A stretch of 64,000 bases of DNA from Pseudomonadota bacterium (GTDB lineage: Bacteria; Pseudomonadota; Alphaproteobacteria; Rhizobiales; Beijerinckiaceae), in NCBI GenBank assembly GCA_023450615.1, contig JAEXGT010000094.1:1-64000 (forward strand). The letters run 5' to 3'. The notes under the pieces were generated by a model that saw only the letters and a program-made list of their open reading frames with translations, made no database searches and was not told the origin of the DNA. Below, in pieces: positions 43,804 through 52,998 of the stretch (the first letter of the stretch is position 1; every line of letters starts with the position of its first letter). The position numbers and the translations under genes were made by a program.

Positions 43804-46515
43804 ATGAAAGTCGTCGTCGTCGAGTCGCCCGCGAAGGCCAAGACGATCAATAAATATCTCGGCAAGGATTACGAGGTCCTGGCCTCCTTCGGGCATATCC
43901 GCGATCTGCCCGCCAAGGACGGCTCAGTCGACCCGGATGCCGATTTCCGCATGATCTGGACGCTGGAGGATCGGGGCTCGAAGCGGGTCACCGACATCGC
44001 CAAGGCGATCAAAGGGGCCGAGAAGCTCATTCTCGCCACCGACCCGGATCGCGAAGGCGAGGCCATTTCCTGGCACGTTCTGGAAGCCCTGCGCGAGAAG
44101 CGTGTGCTGAAGGACCTGCCGGTCGAGCGCGTGACCTTCAACGCCATCACCAAGGACGCCGTGCAGACGGCCTTGCGCAATCCGCGCGAGATCGATCAGG
44201 CGTTGGTCGATGCCTATCTCGCCCGCCGCGCCCTCGACTACCTCGTGGGCTTCACCCTGTCTCCCGTTCTCTGGCGCAAGCTGCCCGGCGCACGTTCCGC
44301 CGGGCGCGTGCAGTCGGTGGCGCTTCGCCTCGTCTGCGACCGTGAACTGGAGATCGAAACCTTCAAGCCGCGTGAATATTGGTCGCTGATCGCAACGCTG
44401 GCCACGAAGGACGGCGCGGTGTTCGACGCGCGCCTCGTGGGCGCCGACGGCAAGAAGATCACGCGCCTCGACATCGGCAACGGTGCGGATGCGGAAGCCT
44501 TCAAGAAGGACCTGGAACTGGCGACCTTCTCGGTGGCGAATATCGAGGCGAAGCCCGCCAAGCGTCACCCCTACCCGCCCTTCACCACCTCGACCCTGCA
44601 GCAGGAGGCCTCGCGCAAGCTGGGACTGGCTCCCGCGCAGACCATGCGCATCGCGCAGCGCCTTTACGAGGGCGTCGATATCGGCGGCGAGACGGTGGGT
44701 CTCATCACCTATATGCGTACCGACGGCGTGGACATGGCGTCCGAGGCCGTGCAGGCCGCGCGCCGCGTGATCGGCAAGGAATACGGCGACCAATACGTGC
44801 CGACGGTGCCGCGCAAGTACACCACCAAGGCGAAGAATGCGCAGGAAGCACACGAGGCCATCCGCCCGACGGATATGAGCCGCCTGCCGAAATACGTCTC
44901 GAAGTATCTCGAGCCCGAACAGGCGAAGCTCTATAACCTCATTTGGACCCGCACCGTGGCGAGCCAGATGGAATCGGCGGAGCTGGAACGCACGACCGCC
45001 GACATTCTGGCCCAGGTCGGCCCGCGCAAGCTCGATCTTCGCGCCACCGGTCAGGTGATCAAGTTCGACGGCTTCCTCACGCTCTACAACGAGAGCAAGG
45101 ACGATGAGGCGGACGAGGATGAAGGCCGTCTGCCGCCCATGAAGACGGGCGACGGCCTGGAGCGCCGCCGCATCAACGCGACCCAGCACTTCACCGAGCC
45201 GCCGCCGCGCTATTCGGAAGCATCCCTCGTGAAGCGCATGGAAGAGCTCGGCATCGGCCGCCCCTCGACCTATGCCGCCGTGCTGCAGACGCTGCGCGAC
45301 CGCGAATACGTGAAGATCGAGAAGAAGCGTCTCGTTCCCGAGGATAAGGGGCGCATCGTCACGGCCTTCCTGGAAAGCTTCTTCCGCCGCTACGTGGAAT
45401 ACGATTTCACGGCGGATCTCGAAGAACAGCTCGACCGGGTCTCGAACAACGAGATCGACTGGAAGCAAGTAATGCGCGAGTTCTGGCGCGACTTCTCCGC
45501 CGCCATCGGCGAGACGAAGGAGCTGCGCATGACGGAGGTGCTCGATGCGTTGAACGAGCTCCTCGGCCCGCACATCTTCCCGGATAAGGGCGACGGGTCG
45601 AACCCGCGTACCTGCCCGACCTGCGGCACCGGCCAACTCTCGCTCAAGCTCGGCAAGTTCGGCTCCTTCATCGGCTGCTCGAACTATCCCGAGTGCAAAT
45701 ACACCCGCCAGCTTGCCGCGACCGGCATCGATGGCGACGGGGACGGCTCTTCCGAGAATGGCGGCCAGCCCGGCGTGAAGGTTCTCGGCGAGGACCCGGA
45801 AACCGGACAGCAGGTCACTCTGCGTGACGGTCGCTTCGGCCCCTTCGTTCAGCTCGGCGAAGGCGAGAAGCCGAAGCGCTCCTCGCTGCCGAAGGGCTTG
45901 GCCCCATCGCAGGTGGATCTCGAAAAGGCGCTCAAGCTCCTCGCGCTTCCGCGTCAGGTGGCAACGCACCCTGAAACCGGCGAGCCGATCCTGGCGAGCA
46001 TCGGGCGCTATGGGCCTTACGTTCAGCACGGCAAGACCTACGCCAATCTTGGCGCGGGCGACGACGTGCTGGAGATCGGCGCGAACCGCGCCATCGACCT
46101 GATCGTCACCAAGGAAAGCGGCGGCGGAGGCGCCCGTCGCGGCGCAGCCGATCCGGGCCGTCCGCTCGGCGGCGACGACCCGGAATCGGGCAAGCCTATC
46201 GTGGTGAAAGCCGGACGCTTCGGACCCTATGTGACCGACGGCGAGACCAACGCCACCCTGCCGCGCAGCATGGCTGCGGAAGCAGTGACGCTCGAAGAGG
46301 CTATCGAGCTTCTCAAGGCCCGCCGCGCCGCAGGTCCCTCGAAGAAGTCGGCTAGAGGCCGAAAGGCCCCGGCGAAAAAGGCTGCGGCGAAGAAAGCACC
46401 GGCTAAGTCGGCAACCAAGACCGCCGCGAAGAAAACGGCTGCGAAGAAGCCTGCCGCCAAGAAGACCGCTGCCAAAAAGGCTCCTGCCAAGAAATCCGTA
46501 AAGGCAGCCGAATGA
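43804..46515 (+). CDS. topA: DNA topoisomerase I
   Basis: Type IA topoisomerase that relaxes negative supercoils (903 aa). The TOPRIM start MKVVVVESPAKAKTINKYLG, the acidic DPDREGEAISWH motif and the catalytic tyrosine in GLITYMRTDGVDM are intact. A C4 zinc-ribbon (CPTCGTGQLSLKLGKFGSFIGCSNYPEC) follows near residue 600, then repeated GRFGPFV-type TopoI C-terminal units. The last 60 residues are Lys/Ala-rich (AAKK repeats), an H1-like DNA-binding tail common in Rhizobiales. An upstream ATG in frame would add 37 residues and is unlikely. Confidence 0.97.
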   Translation: MKVVVVESPAKAKTINKYLGKDYEVLASFGHIRDLPAKDGSVDPDADFRMIWTLEDRGSKRVTDIAKAIKGAEKLILATDPDREGEAISWHVLEALREKRVLKDLPVERVTFNAITKDAVQTALRNPREIDQALVDAYLARRALDYLVGFTLSPVLWRKLPGARSAGRVQSVALRLVCDRELEIETFKPREYWSLIATLATKDGAVFDARLVGADGKKITRLDIGNGADAEAFKKDLELATFSVANIEAKPAKRHPYPPFTTSTLQQEASRKLGLAPAQTMRIAQRLYEGVDIGGETVGLITYMRTDGVDMASEAVQAARRVIGKEYGDQYVPTVPRKYTTKAKNAQEAHEAIRPTDMSRLPKYVSKYLEPEQAKLYNLIWTRTVASQMESAELERTTADILAQVGPRKLDLRATGQVIKFDGFLTLYNESKDDEADEDEGRLPPMKTGDGLERRRINATQHFTEPPPRYSEASLVKRMEELGIGRPSTYAAVLQTLRDREYVKIEKKRLVPEDKGRIVTAFLESFFRRYVEYDFTADLEEQLDRVSNNEIDWKQVMREFWRDFSAAIGETKELRMTEVLDALNELLGPHIFPDKGDGSNPRTCPTCGTGQLSLKLGKFGSFIGCSNYPECKYTRQLAATGIDGDGDGSSENGGQPGVKVLGEDPETGQQVTLRDGRFGPFVQLGEGEKPKRSSLPKGLAPSQVDLEKALKLLALPRQVATHPETGEPILASIGRYGPYVQHGKTYANLGAGDDVLEIGANRAIDLIVTKESGGGGARRGAADPGRPLGGDDPESGKPIVVKAGRFGPYVTDGETNATLPRSMAAEAVTLEEAIELLKARRAAGPSKKSARGRKAPAKKAAAKKAPAKSATKTAAKKTAAKKPAAKKTAAKKAPAKKSVKAAE

Positions 46516-46516
46516 G

Positions 46517-47017
46517 ATGAGAGAGTGGATGTCCTGGATCCTGCTGGATCATGCCGACGAGTTCGAGATCGCGATGAGGCTCATCGTTGCATCGATTGCG
46601 GGCATGGCGGTCGGACTCAACCGGGACATCCACAACAAGCCCATCGGCATGCGCACCCTCGGCCTCGTGGCATTGGGCTCCGCAACCGTCATCCTCTCAG
46701 GATCGGTATATGAAGGGCTGCATTTCGGTCAGGATGCGGTCAGCCGCGTGGTCCAGGGCATCCTGACCGGCCTTGGATTTCTCGGCGCGGGCGCGATCAT
46801 CAAAGCCAAGGACGGACTTGAGGTTCAGGGCCTGACGACAGCTTCGACGGTCTGGATCGCAGCAGCCCTCGGCGTGACAGCAGGATTAGGCGCCTGGTTC
46901 ATCACCTTCGCCGGAACCCTGATGACCCTTATCGTGCTGACCCTCGGCAAAGCACTTGAGGACAGGTTGGTGCGCCTGTTCACAGGGCACTCGAAAACCG
47001 TGCAGGACGAGGATTAG
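46517..47017 (+). CDS. MgtC family membrane protein
   Basis: A 166-aa membrane protein of the MgtC/SapB family with about four to five hydrophobic segments. The conserved GMAVGLNRDIHNKPIGMRTLGLVALGSA (near residues 30-56) and GILTGLGFLGAGAIIK, LTTASTVWIAAALGV motifs are present. It lacks the C-terminal regulatory domain of virulence-type MgtC, so it is the short form whose role in magnesium homeostasis is unproven. It starts 1 nt after topA and probably rides on that transcript. Its stop overlaps the convergent small gene by a few bases. Confidence 0.85.
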   Translation: MREWMSWILLDHADEFEIAMRLIVASIAGMAVGLNRDIHNKPIGMRTLGLVALGSATVILSGSVYEGLHFGQDAVSRVVQGILTGLGFLGAGAIIKAKDGLEVQGLTTASTVWIAAALGVTAGLGAWFITFAGTLMTLIVLTLGKALEDRLVRLFTGHSKTVQDED

Positions 47018-47199
47018 TTGAAGGCAAAGCCCAGGCCGAGAACGGCGACGGCTGCGATGGAGAGCCAGAGCAGGCTCGAACCGAAGGTGCTGTTCTTCGG
47101 GGCCGTGGTATCCGGCTCGTCGAAAGCGAATGCTTCTCCAGCGATCCGCGCGGCGCGGTCCAAGTGAAGTTTCCGTGCGGGTCCCATCGTCGTTCGCAT
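47014..47199 (-). CDS. small single-pass membrane protein under a likely EcfG promoter
   Basis: A 61-aa protein: a basic N-terminus, an acidic middle (AFDEPDTTAPKN) and one C-terminal membrane helix (about residues 42-60, SSLLWLSIAAVAVLGLGFA). GAGGCAGGG lies just upstream of ATG 47199, supporting this start over longer alternatives. An EcfG-type promoter lies about 40-65 bases upstream. No family is recognised; small tail-anchored proteins are frequent members of alphaproteobacterial stress regulons. It is convergent with mgtC. Confidence 0.6.
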   Translation of the reverse strand: MRTTMGPARKLHLDRAARIAGEAFAFDEPDTTAPKNSTFGSSLLWLSIAAVAVLGLGFAFN

Positions 47200-47238
47200 C
47201 CCTGCCTCGCTTGTCGTTAAGCTCATGCTTAAACGAGC

Positions 47239-47264
47239 AACGTGAACCGAGGCTAAACGGTTCC
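47239..47264 (-). promoter_or_regulatory. EcfG-type general-stress promoter for the 61-aa membrane protein
   Basis: On the minus strand GGAAC (47264-47260) is followed after 17 nt by CGTT (47242-47239), the reported EcfG consensus in Alphaproteobacteria. Transcription would begin near 47231, about 32 nt before the ATG at 47199. The spacing and position relative to the gene are right; activity is inferred. Confidence 0.6.
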
Positions 47265-47447
47265 TGTGACAGACTAAAGACATCCTTTAGATGGAACTGG
47301 GATACTGTCTGAACGAGGGTTTCCAAGTTCCTATTTTTATGGCTTGTGACCCTAAACCACCTTCACGTTTCCGTTTTGTTCTCGTATAAAAACGGAATGA
47401 GAAATAGTGTAAACAAGCGCGAATCAGCGAAACGGACCAAGGTCCCA

Positions 47448-49511
47448 ATGGATAACGACGATCTCTTCGGGGGCGCGGCTGCCAAGCGCGCGGCGCCCGC
47501 TTCGGCCAGAACGGCAGCCGTCAAGGCCTCGAAACCCGCTCCTGCCCCGCAACAGGGCACACCGGGCGAGGCCGGCTATGACGCGTCCGCCATCGAGGTG
47601 TTGGAGGGGCTCGAACCCGTCCGCCGCCGTCCGGGCATGTATATCGGCGGCACGGACGAGAAGGCCCTGCACCACCTCTTCGCAGAAGTCATCGACAACT
47701 CCATGGACGAGGCTGTCGCGGGTCACGCGACCTTCATCGAGGTGGAGCTGGAGGAAGGCGGCTGGCTCTCCGTGACCGATAACGGACGCGGCATCCCGGT
47801 CGATCCTCATCCCAAGTTCCCGAAGAAGTCGGCGCTCGAAGTCATCATGACCACCCTGCACGCAGGCGGTAAGTTCGATTCGAAGGTCTATGAGACCTCC
47901 GGCGGCCTGCACGGCGTCGGCGTATCGGTGGTGAACGCGCTCTCCGAGATTCTCGAAGTCGAGGTCGCCCGCGGCCAGCAGCTCTACCGCCAGATCTTCG
48001 CCCGCGGCCTCCCGCAGGGTAAGCTGGAGACCGTGGGACGCGTGCTCAACCGGCGCGGCACCAAGGTGCGCTTCAAGCCCGACTGGCAGATCTTCGGCAA
48101 GGATGCCCATTTCCAGCCCCGCCGCCTGTTCAAGATGGCCCGCTCCAAGGCCTATCTCTTCGGTGGCGTCGAGATCCGCTGGAAATGCGCGCAGTCGCTT
48201 CTCGAAGGCGTCGACAACGTTCCGCCGGAAGCCGTCTTCAAGTTCCCGAACGGCTTGAAGGACTATCTCACCCACGACATCGAGGGGAAGGATTTGGTCA
48301 CAGACCAAATCTTCGCCGGCAAGATCACCAAACCCGGCAGCCACGGCTCGCTGGAATGGGCGGTCGCGTGGATGTCGAACGAGGATGGGTTCTCCACCTC
48401 GTATTGTAATACGGTGCCTACCCCTGAAGGCGGCACCCATGAAAACGGCCTGCGCATTGCACTGCTGCGCGGCCTGCGTGATCACGCGGAGCGTGTCGGC
48501 CAATCGAAACGCATGGCGGCGGTGACTACCGACGACGTGATGGCGACCTGCGCCTCCATGCTCTCGGTCTTCATCCGCGAGCCGGAATTCCAGGGTCAGA
48601 CCAAGGACAAGCTCGCCACCGTCGAAGCTGGCCGCATCGTCGAGAACGGCATTCGCGACACCTTCGATCACTGGCTCGCCGCCTCCCCGCAGCAGGCCAA
48701 CAAGCTTCTCGACTGGGTGATCGACCGGGCCGAGGAGCGCCTGCGCCGCCGCCAGGAAAAGGAAGTCGCCCGCAAGACCGCGACCCGCAAGCTGCGCCTG
48801 CCCGGCAAGCTGGCGGACTGCTCCAATGCCGGCGCCAAGGGCTCCGAGCTCTTCCTCGTCGAGGGTGACTCGGCAGGCGGCTCCGCCAAGCAGGCGCGCG
48901 ACCGCGCCACGCAGGCGGTTCTGCCGCTGCGCGGCAAAATCCTGAACGTGGCCTCCGCCGGTCGCGACAAGCTGCACCAGAACCAGCAGATCTCCGATCT
49001 CGTCCAGGCGCTCGGCTGCGGCACCGGCTCGTCCTATCGGGACGCCGATCTTCGCTACGAGAAGGTCATTATCATGACTGACGCGGACGTGGACGGCGCG
49101 CATATCGCGACGCTGCTGATCACGTTCTTCTACCGCCAGATGCCGAAACTCATCGACGGGGGACATCTCTATCTCGCGGTGCCGCCGCTCTACCGCCTGA
49201 GCCAAGGCGCGAAGTCGGCCTATGCCCGCGACGAGGCGGACCGCGACAAGCTCATGAAGACCCTGTTCAAGGGCTCAGGCAAGGTCGAGATCAGCCGCTT
49301 CAAAGGCCTTGGCGAGATGCTGCCCGGCCAGCTGAAGGAAACCACCATGGACCCCAAGAAGCGCCTGCTTCTGAAAGTGGTCGTGGAAACCGACGACAGG
49401 CCGGAAGCCAACGACACCGTGGAGCGCCTGATGGGCAACAAGCCCGAAGCCCGCTTCGCCTTCATCCAGGAACGCGCCGTCTTCGCGGACGAAGCGGATC
49501 TGGATATCTGA
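47448..49511 (+). CDS. parE: DNA topoisomerase IV subunit B
   Basis: ATPase subunit of the type II enzyme that decatenates chromosomes (687 aa). The GHKL ATPase begins at VLEGLEPVRRRPGMYIGG, with EVIDNSMDEA, DNGRGIPVD and the GGLHGVGVSVVNAL lid; the TOPRIM domain has EGDSAGGSAKQARDR and the DADVDGAHI metal motif; the C-terminus has FKGLGEM. A 40-residue Ala-rich N-terminal extension precedes the domain. ParE rather than GyrB is chosen because the protein is short for a gyrase subunit and lacks its insert, though the two are close. ATG 47448 is preferred; ATG 47397 is possible. Confidence 0.9.
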   Translation: MDNDDLFGGAAAKRAAPASARTAAVKASKPAPAPQQGTPGEAGYDASAIEVLEGLEPVRRRPGMYIGGTDEKALHHLFAEVIDNSMDEAVAGHATFIEVELEEGGWLSVTDNGRGIPVDPHPKFPKKSALEVIMTTLHAGGKFDSKVYETSGGLHGVGVSVVNALSEILEVEVARGQQLYRQIFARGLPQGKLETVGRVLNRRGTKVRFKPDWQIFGKDAHFQPRRLFKMARSKAYLFGGVEIRWKCAQSLLEGVDNVPPEAVFKFPNGLKDYLTHDIEGKDLVTDQIFAGKITKPGSHGSLEWAVAWMSNEDGFSTSYCNTVPTPEGGTHENGLRIALLRGLRDHAERVGQSKRMAAVTTDDVMATCASMLSVFIREPEFQGQTKDKLATVEAGRIVENGIRDTFDHWLAASPQQANKLLDWVIDRAEERLRRRQEKEVARKTATRKLRLPGKLADCSNAGAKGSELFLVEGDSAGGSAKQARDRATQAVLPLRGKILNVASAGRDKLHQNQQISDLVQALGCGTGSSYRDADLRYEKVIIMTDADVDGAHIATLLITFFYRQMPKLIDGGHLYLAVPPLYRLSQGAKSAYARDEADRDKLMKTLFKGSGKVEISRFKGLGEMLPGQLKETTMDPKKRLLLKVVVETDDRPEANDTVERLMGNKPEARFAFIQERAVFADEADLDI

Positions 49512-49547
49512 TCGGCACAGTAATAATATCCCAGCGCAGCACCGCCC

Positions 49548-50360
49548 ATGAAAGGCATGGCAATGCGCTGGGTTCTTGTTTTTCTGAGCTGGTGCCTGTC
49601 CTGCACGCCCGCAGCCGCGCGTGATCGGCTGGAGCCGATTCAGGCATGCCCGCTCGCACCTATGCCGAAGCCTGCCGCCGCCTCACATCCACAATGCGCA
49701 AAAGGCCATTGCGTCGATCTGGGGCAAGGACGATCCATCTGCAAATGCCTGTCGGAGGACGAGGAGCAGCTATCGCATCTCATTCTCTTCGAGGGCGGCA
49801 AGGAGGTTCAGCGCTGGCGGGCAGATGCTTATCTTCAGCAGACGGACGATTTCGAAGTGTTGAGCGGCGATCTGCGAGGAGACGGCAAACCCTTCTGGAT
49901 CGTGGCCAATCACGAACTCTCCTCACAGGGCATCCTGGTGCGCTTCTGGAGTCTGCATGTTCTCAACCCTGCCGACCCGCCGGCGAGGCTCCCCATCTCC
50001 TGGTCTACCGCGGATTACGGCCCAGGCAGCTTCGCCCTGCCCGGCAGCCGACAGGAGAAGGGCTGCGATATTCTCGTGACCGAATGGCTTGGGGGTGAGG
50101 AAGCGGGCAAGAGCGGGCTGTATTTCCTGGGCTCATGGTATCGCCTAGACACTAACGGCATTACCCCACTGCCCTCCCGTCGCAAGCGCCTTCGCCGCTA
50201 TCTCTATTCCTTCACGCGAGAGAGGGTGACGTCGGAAGAGGAAGGTATTGCGCATCTCAAAGGCCGCCCGGATTTCTGGCTGAGGCCTGAAAAAGCCGTT
50301 CCTTACGACCCGAGAAAAGTGATGCTGAGGCTCACCACAGACCCGTCAATAGCCCAATAA
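49548..50360 (+). CDS. secreted cysteine-rich protein of unknown function
   Basis: A protein of up to 270 aa with a signal peptide (MRWVLVFLSWCLSCTPAAA) likely cleaved after AAA. The mature N-terminus is rich in cysteines (CPLAPM, HPQCAKGHCVDL, SICKCLSED), suggesting a disulfide-bonded knot, then a beta-rich region without recognised motifs. Three ATGs near the start (49548, 49557, 49563) are possible; AAAGG favours the later two. It follows parE by 36 nt but has its own character; the candidate sRNA gene lies just downstream. Confidence 0.58.
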   Translation: MKGMAMRWVLVFLSWCLSCTPAAARDRLEPIQACPLAPMPKPAAASHPQCAKGHCVDLGQGRSICKCLSEDEEQLSHLILFEGGKEVQRWRADAYLQQTDDFEVLSGDLRGDGKPFWIVANHELSSQGILVRFWSLHVLNPADPPARLPISWSTADYGPGSFALPGSRQEKGCDILVTEWLGGEEAGKSGLYFLGSWYRLDTNGITPLPSRRKRLRRYLYSFTRERVTSEEEGIAHLKGRPDFWLRPEKAVPYDPRKVMLRLTTDPSIAQ

Positions 50361-50426
50361 TCAAAAATATTTTTCAGGAAGTTACCTTCCCCAAGGAAAC
50401 TTTTGAAAATTTTTTGAAAAATTCCG

Positions 50427-50451
50427 GGAACCTACTTCAAGTGCAGCCGTT
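50427..50451 (+). promoter_or_regulatory. EcfG-type promoter for the candidate sRNA
   Basis: GGAAC (50427-50431) and CGTT (50448-50451) are separated by 16 nt, matching the EcfG general-stress consensus exactly. It lies immediately before the two-hairpin RNA and far (about 200 nt) from the rnr start, so it most likely drives the RNA. Confidence 0.68.
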
Positions 50452-50457
50452 GATAGG

Positions 50458-50525
50458 TACCACCGGCCCATTCTGCCCCCACGGGCCGGTCCCTCACAAG
50501 GCTCCTCCTCGGAGCCTTTTTTTTT
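50458..50525 (+). ncRNA. candidate stress-induced small RNA with C-rich loop
   Basis: A short RNA of about 67 nt is predicted between the EcfG-type promoter and a strong terminator. Hairpin 1 pairs ACCGGCCC (50462-50469) with GGGCCGGT (50483-50490) around a 13-nt loop containing CCCCC. Hairpin 2 pairs AAGGCTCC with GGAGCCTT (50498-50518) around TCCTC and runs into nine T (50517-50525). C-rich loops that pair with Shine-Dalgarno regions are typical of alphaproteobacterial trans-acting sRNAs; the layout is reminiscent of the EcfG-class sRNA GsrN of Caulobacter, but I cannot claim homology. There is no ORF inside. Confidence 0.6.
50498..50525 (+). terminator. intrinsic terminator of the candidate sRNA
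   Basis: An 8-bp perfect stem with a 5-nt loop followed by nine T, the strongest terminator in the window. No protein-coding gene ends directly before it; the nearest stop is 138 nt upstream. Confidence 0.9.
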
Positions 50526-50657
50526 GCCCGAAACGGCTCTTAAGGCCGTTGATGGATCAATGCCGCGCCTCAAGCGTCATTCACAGGCGGGCGGCCCGGA
50601 CTAGCCGCGGCCAAGCTTGCATGCGACAAGACCTGACGAGCTCAACGAGTTTTTGCC

Positions 50658-52982
50658 TTGGCCAAACGTTCCAAAACGCATTCTTCCTCCGCCCTCCCGT
50701 CCCGGGAGGATCTCATGGCCTTCATCGCCAACACCCCCGGCAAGGTGGGTAAGCGCGAGATCGCGCAGGCTTTCAACATCAAGGGCGGCGATCGGATCTG
50801 GCTCAAGCAGATGCTCAAGGACCTGGAGGTCGAAGGCGCCGTGGACCGGCGGGGCAAGCGCGTCCACAAGGCCGGACAGCTGCCGCCCATGGTCATGGCC
50901 GATATCATCAAGCGCGACCGCGACGGCGAATTGATCGCCGTGCCTACCGAATGGGACGAAGAAGAGCACGGCCCCATCCCGACGATCATCATCCTGCCTG
51001 CCCGCAAGCCGAAGCCCGGCATGCCAGTGGCGGGTGTGGGCGATCGGGCGCTGCTGCGGGTCGATCCGCTGAAGGCTGGCGACATCCACCGCTATTCGGG
51101 CCGCGTCACGAAGATTCTGGCCAAGAAGCAGGCGCAAGTGCTCGGCATCTTCCGCACCATGCCTGAAGGGGGCGGACGCCTGGTCCCGGTGGACAAGAAA
51201 TCCCGCGGCGAGGAACTCCAGATCAATCCCGGCGACGAGAACGGCGCGCAGGACGGCGACCTGATCGCCGCAAGCATCGTCAAGCATGGGCGCTACGGGC
51301 TGGCGACCGCGAAGGTCAAGGAACGGCTGGGTTCGGTCAAATCCGAGAAGGCCGTGAGCCTCATCGCGATCTTCGCCCACAACATTCCCAACGAGTTTCC
51401 GAAGGCTGTCATCGACGAGGCTGAGGCTGCCAAGCCCGCAACGCTGGCAGGGCGGGAGGACTGGCGCGAGCTGCCGCTCATCACCATCGACCCCGCCGAC
51501 GCCAAGGACCATGACGACGCCGTACACGCGGCTCCCGATACGGACCCGAACAATGTGGGCGGCTACATCCTCACCGTCGCCATCGCGGATGTGGCGGCCT
51601 ATATCCGCCCCGGCTCCGCCATGGACCGGGAGGCGCAGGAGCGCGGCAATTCCGTCTACTTCCCCGACCGCGTCGTGCCGATGCTGCCGGAGCGGATCTC
51701 CAACAACCTCTGTTCCCTGCGCCCCCGCGAGGACCGCCCTGCCCTTGCAGTCCGCATGGTGATCGGTCCGGACGGCCGAAAGATCCGCCACAGCTTTCAT
51801 CGCGTGATGATGCGCTCGGCGGAGAAGCTCTCCTACCAGCAGGCGCAGGCCGCCATCGACGGCAGGCCCGACGAGGTGACGAAGCCGATCCTCGATACGA
51901 TCCTGAAGCCTCTCTGGGCCGGGTATGCGCTGGTGAAGAAAGCGCGGGACATCCGCGAGCCGCTTTATCTCGACCTGCCGGAGCGCAAGATCGTCCTCAA
52001 GCCCGACGGTACGGTAGACAGAGTGTTCGTGCCTGAGCGGCTTGAGGCTCATAAGCTCATCGAGGAGTTCATGATCCTCGCCAATGTGGCCGCGGCGGAG
52101 GCACTGGAAAAGGCTCAGGCGGACCTGATCTATCGTGTCCACGACGAGCCCTCGCTGGAGAAGATGCGCTCCTTGAGCGAAGTGCTCGCCTCCATCGGCC
52201 TGAAGCTGCCGACGCAGGGCGCGCTGAAGCCGGAGCTTTTCAACCGCATCCTCCGCGGCGTCGAGGGCACCGAGCACCAGCTCTTCATCAACGAGGTAGT
52301 GCTGCGCTCGCAATCGCAAGCCGAGTATTCAGCCGAGAACTATGGGCATTTCGGTCTCAACCTGAAGCGCTACGCGCATTTCACGTCCCCCATCCGCCGC
52401 TATGCCGACCTCATCGTTCACCGCGCGCTTATCAGCGGTCTGAAGCTCGGCAAGGATGGACTGCCCCCGGACACGACCTTCGGCGAGCTCGCGGAGATCA
52501 GCGCCAAGATTTCGGCGGCTGAGCGGCGCGCCATGGCTGCTGAGCGTGAGACAATCGACCGCCTCATCGCGCACTTCCTGGCCGATAGGATCGGGGCCAC
52601 TTTCGATGGGCAGATTTCGGGTGTGACGAAGGCGGGTCTCTTCATCAAATTGAGCGAGACCGGGGCGGATGGTTTCGTTCCGGCAGCGACCATCGGCGAC
52701 GATTATTACCGATTCGACGAAAAGACCCATTCCATGCGCGGCGAGCGCACGGGTGAGACCTATCGCCTGGGTGACAAGGTGGAGGTAAAGCTCGTAGAAG
52801 CTGCTCCCGTCGCAGGAGCTTTGCGCTTCGAGTTGCTGACCAAAGGCCGTTTCACAGGCAAGGCAGGTGGCGGCAGGAAGAGCGGAAAGCGCCCGCCGCG
52901 CGGCTCGAAGAAGGCAGCAAAAGCCGCCTCGGATCCCCGCTCTCCCACTCGGGTGAAGGTGAAGCGCCGCGGTCGCGGCTGA
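50658..52982 (+). CDS. rnr: ribonuclease R
   Basis: A 3'-5' processive exoribonuclease of the RNB family (774 aa) that degrades structured RNA. An N-terminal winged-helix segment and cold-shock-like domains precede the RNB core with ITIDPADAKDHDDAV (catalytic aspartates, near residue 275) and HFTSPIRRYADLIVHR; an S1 domain (GATFDGQISGVTKAGLFIKL) and a basic tail (KRPPRGSKKAAK) end it. The start is TTG 50658, with a weak ribosome binding site; no better ATG lies upstream. It is followed by DUF983 and Nudix genes, a layout shared by many Rhizobiales. Confidence 0.94.
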   Translation: MAKRSKTHSSSALPSREDLMAFIANTPGKVGKREIAQAFNIKGGDRIWLKQMLKDLEVEGAVDRRGKRVHKAGQLPPMVMADIIKRDRDGELIAVPTEWDEEEHGPIPTIIILPARKPKPGMPVAGVGDRALLRVDPLKAGDIHRYSGRVTKILAKKQAQVLGIFRTMPEGGGRLVPVDKKSRGEELQINPGDENGAQDGDLIAASIVKHGRYGLATAKVKERLGSVKSEKAVSLIAIFAHNIPNEFPKAVIDEAEAAKPATLAGREDWRELPLITIDPADAKDHDDAVHAAPDTDPNNVGGYILTVAIADVAAYIRPGSAMDREAQERGNSVYFPDRVVPMLPERISNNLCSLRPREDRPALAVRMVIGPDGRKIRHSFHRVMMRSAEKLSYQQAQAAIDGRPDEVTKPILDTILKPLWAGYALVKKARDIREPLYLDLPERKIVLKPDGTVDRVFVPERLEAHKLIEEFMILANVAAAEALEKAQADLIYRVHDEPSLEKMRSLSEVLASIGLKLPTQGALKPELFNRILRGVEGTEHQLFINEVVLRSQSQAEYSAENYGHFGLNLKRYAHFTSPIRRYADLIVHRALISGLKLGKDGLPPDTTFGELAEISAKISAAERRAMAAERETIDRLIAHFLADRIGATFDGQISGVTKAGLFIKLSETGADGFVPAATIGDDYYRFDEKTHSMRGERTGETYRLGDKVEVKLVEAAPVAGALRFELLTKGRFTGKAGGGRKSGKRPPRGSKKAAKAASDPRSPTRVKVKRRGRG

Positions 52983-52998
52983 CAGGAAGCGAGAAGAG

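Noticed and set aside
43924..46029. 701-codon minus-strand frame opposite topA
   Set aside because: Antisense shadow of the conserved topoisomerase; no family features.
46340..46510. Repeated AAKK-coding sequence as a DNA tandem repeat
   Set aside because: It is the lysine/alanine-rich C-terminal tail of topoisomerase I, common in Rhizobiales, not an independent repeat element.
50601..52319. 572-codon minus-strand frame opposite rnr
   Set aside because: Antisense shadow; the RNase R frame has all catalytic motifs.
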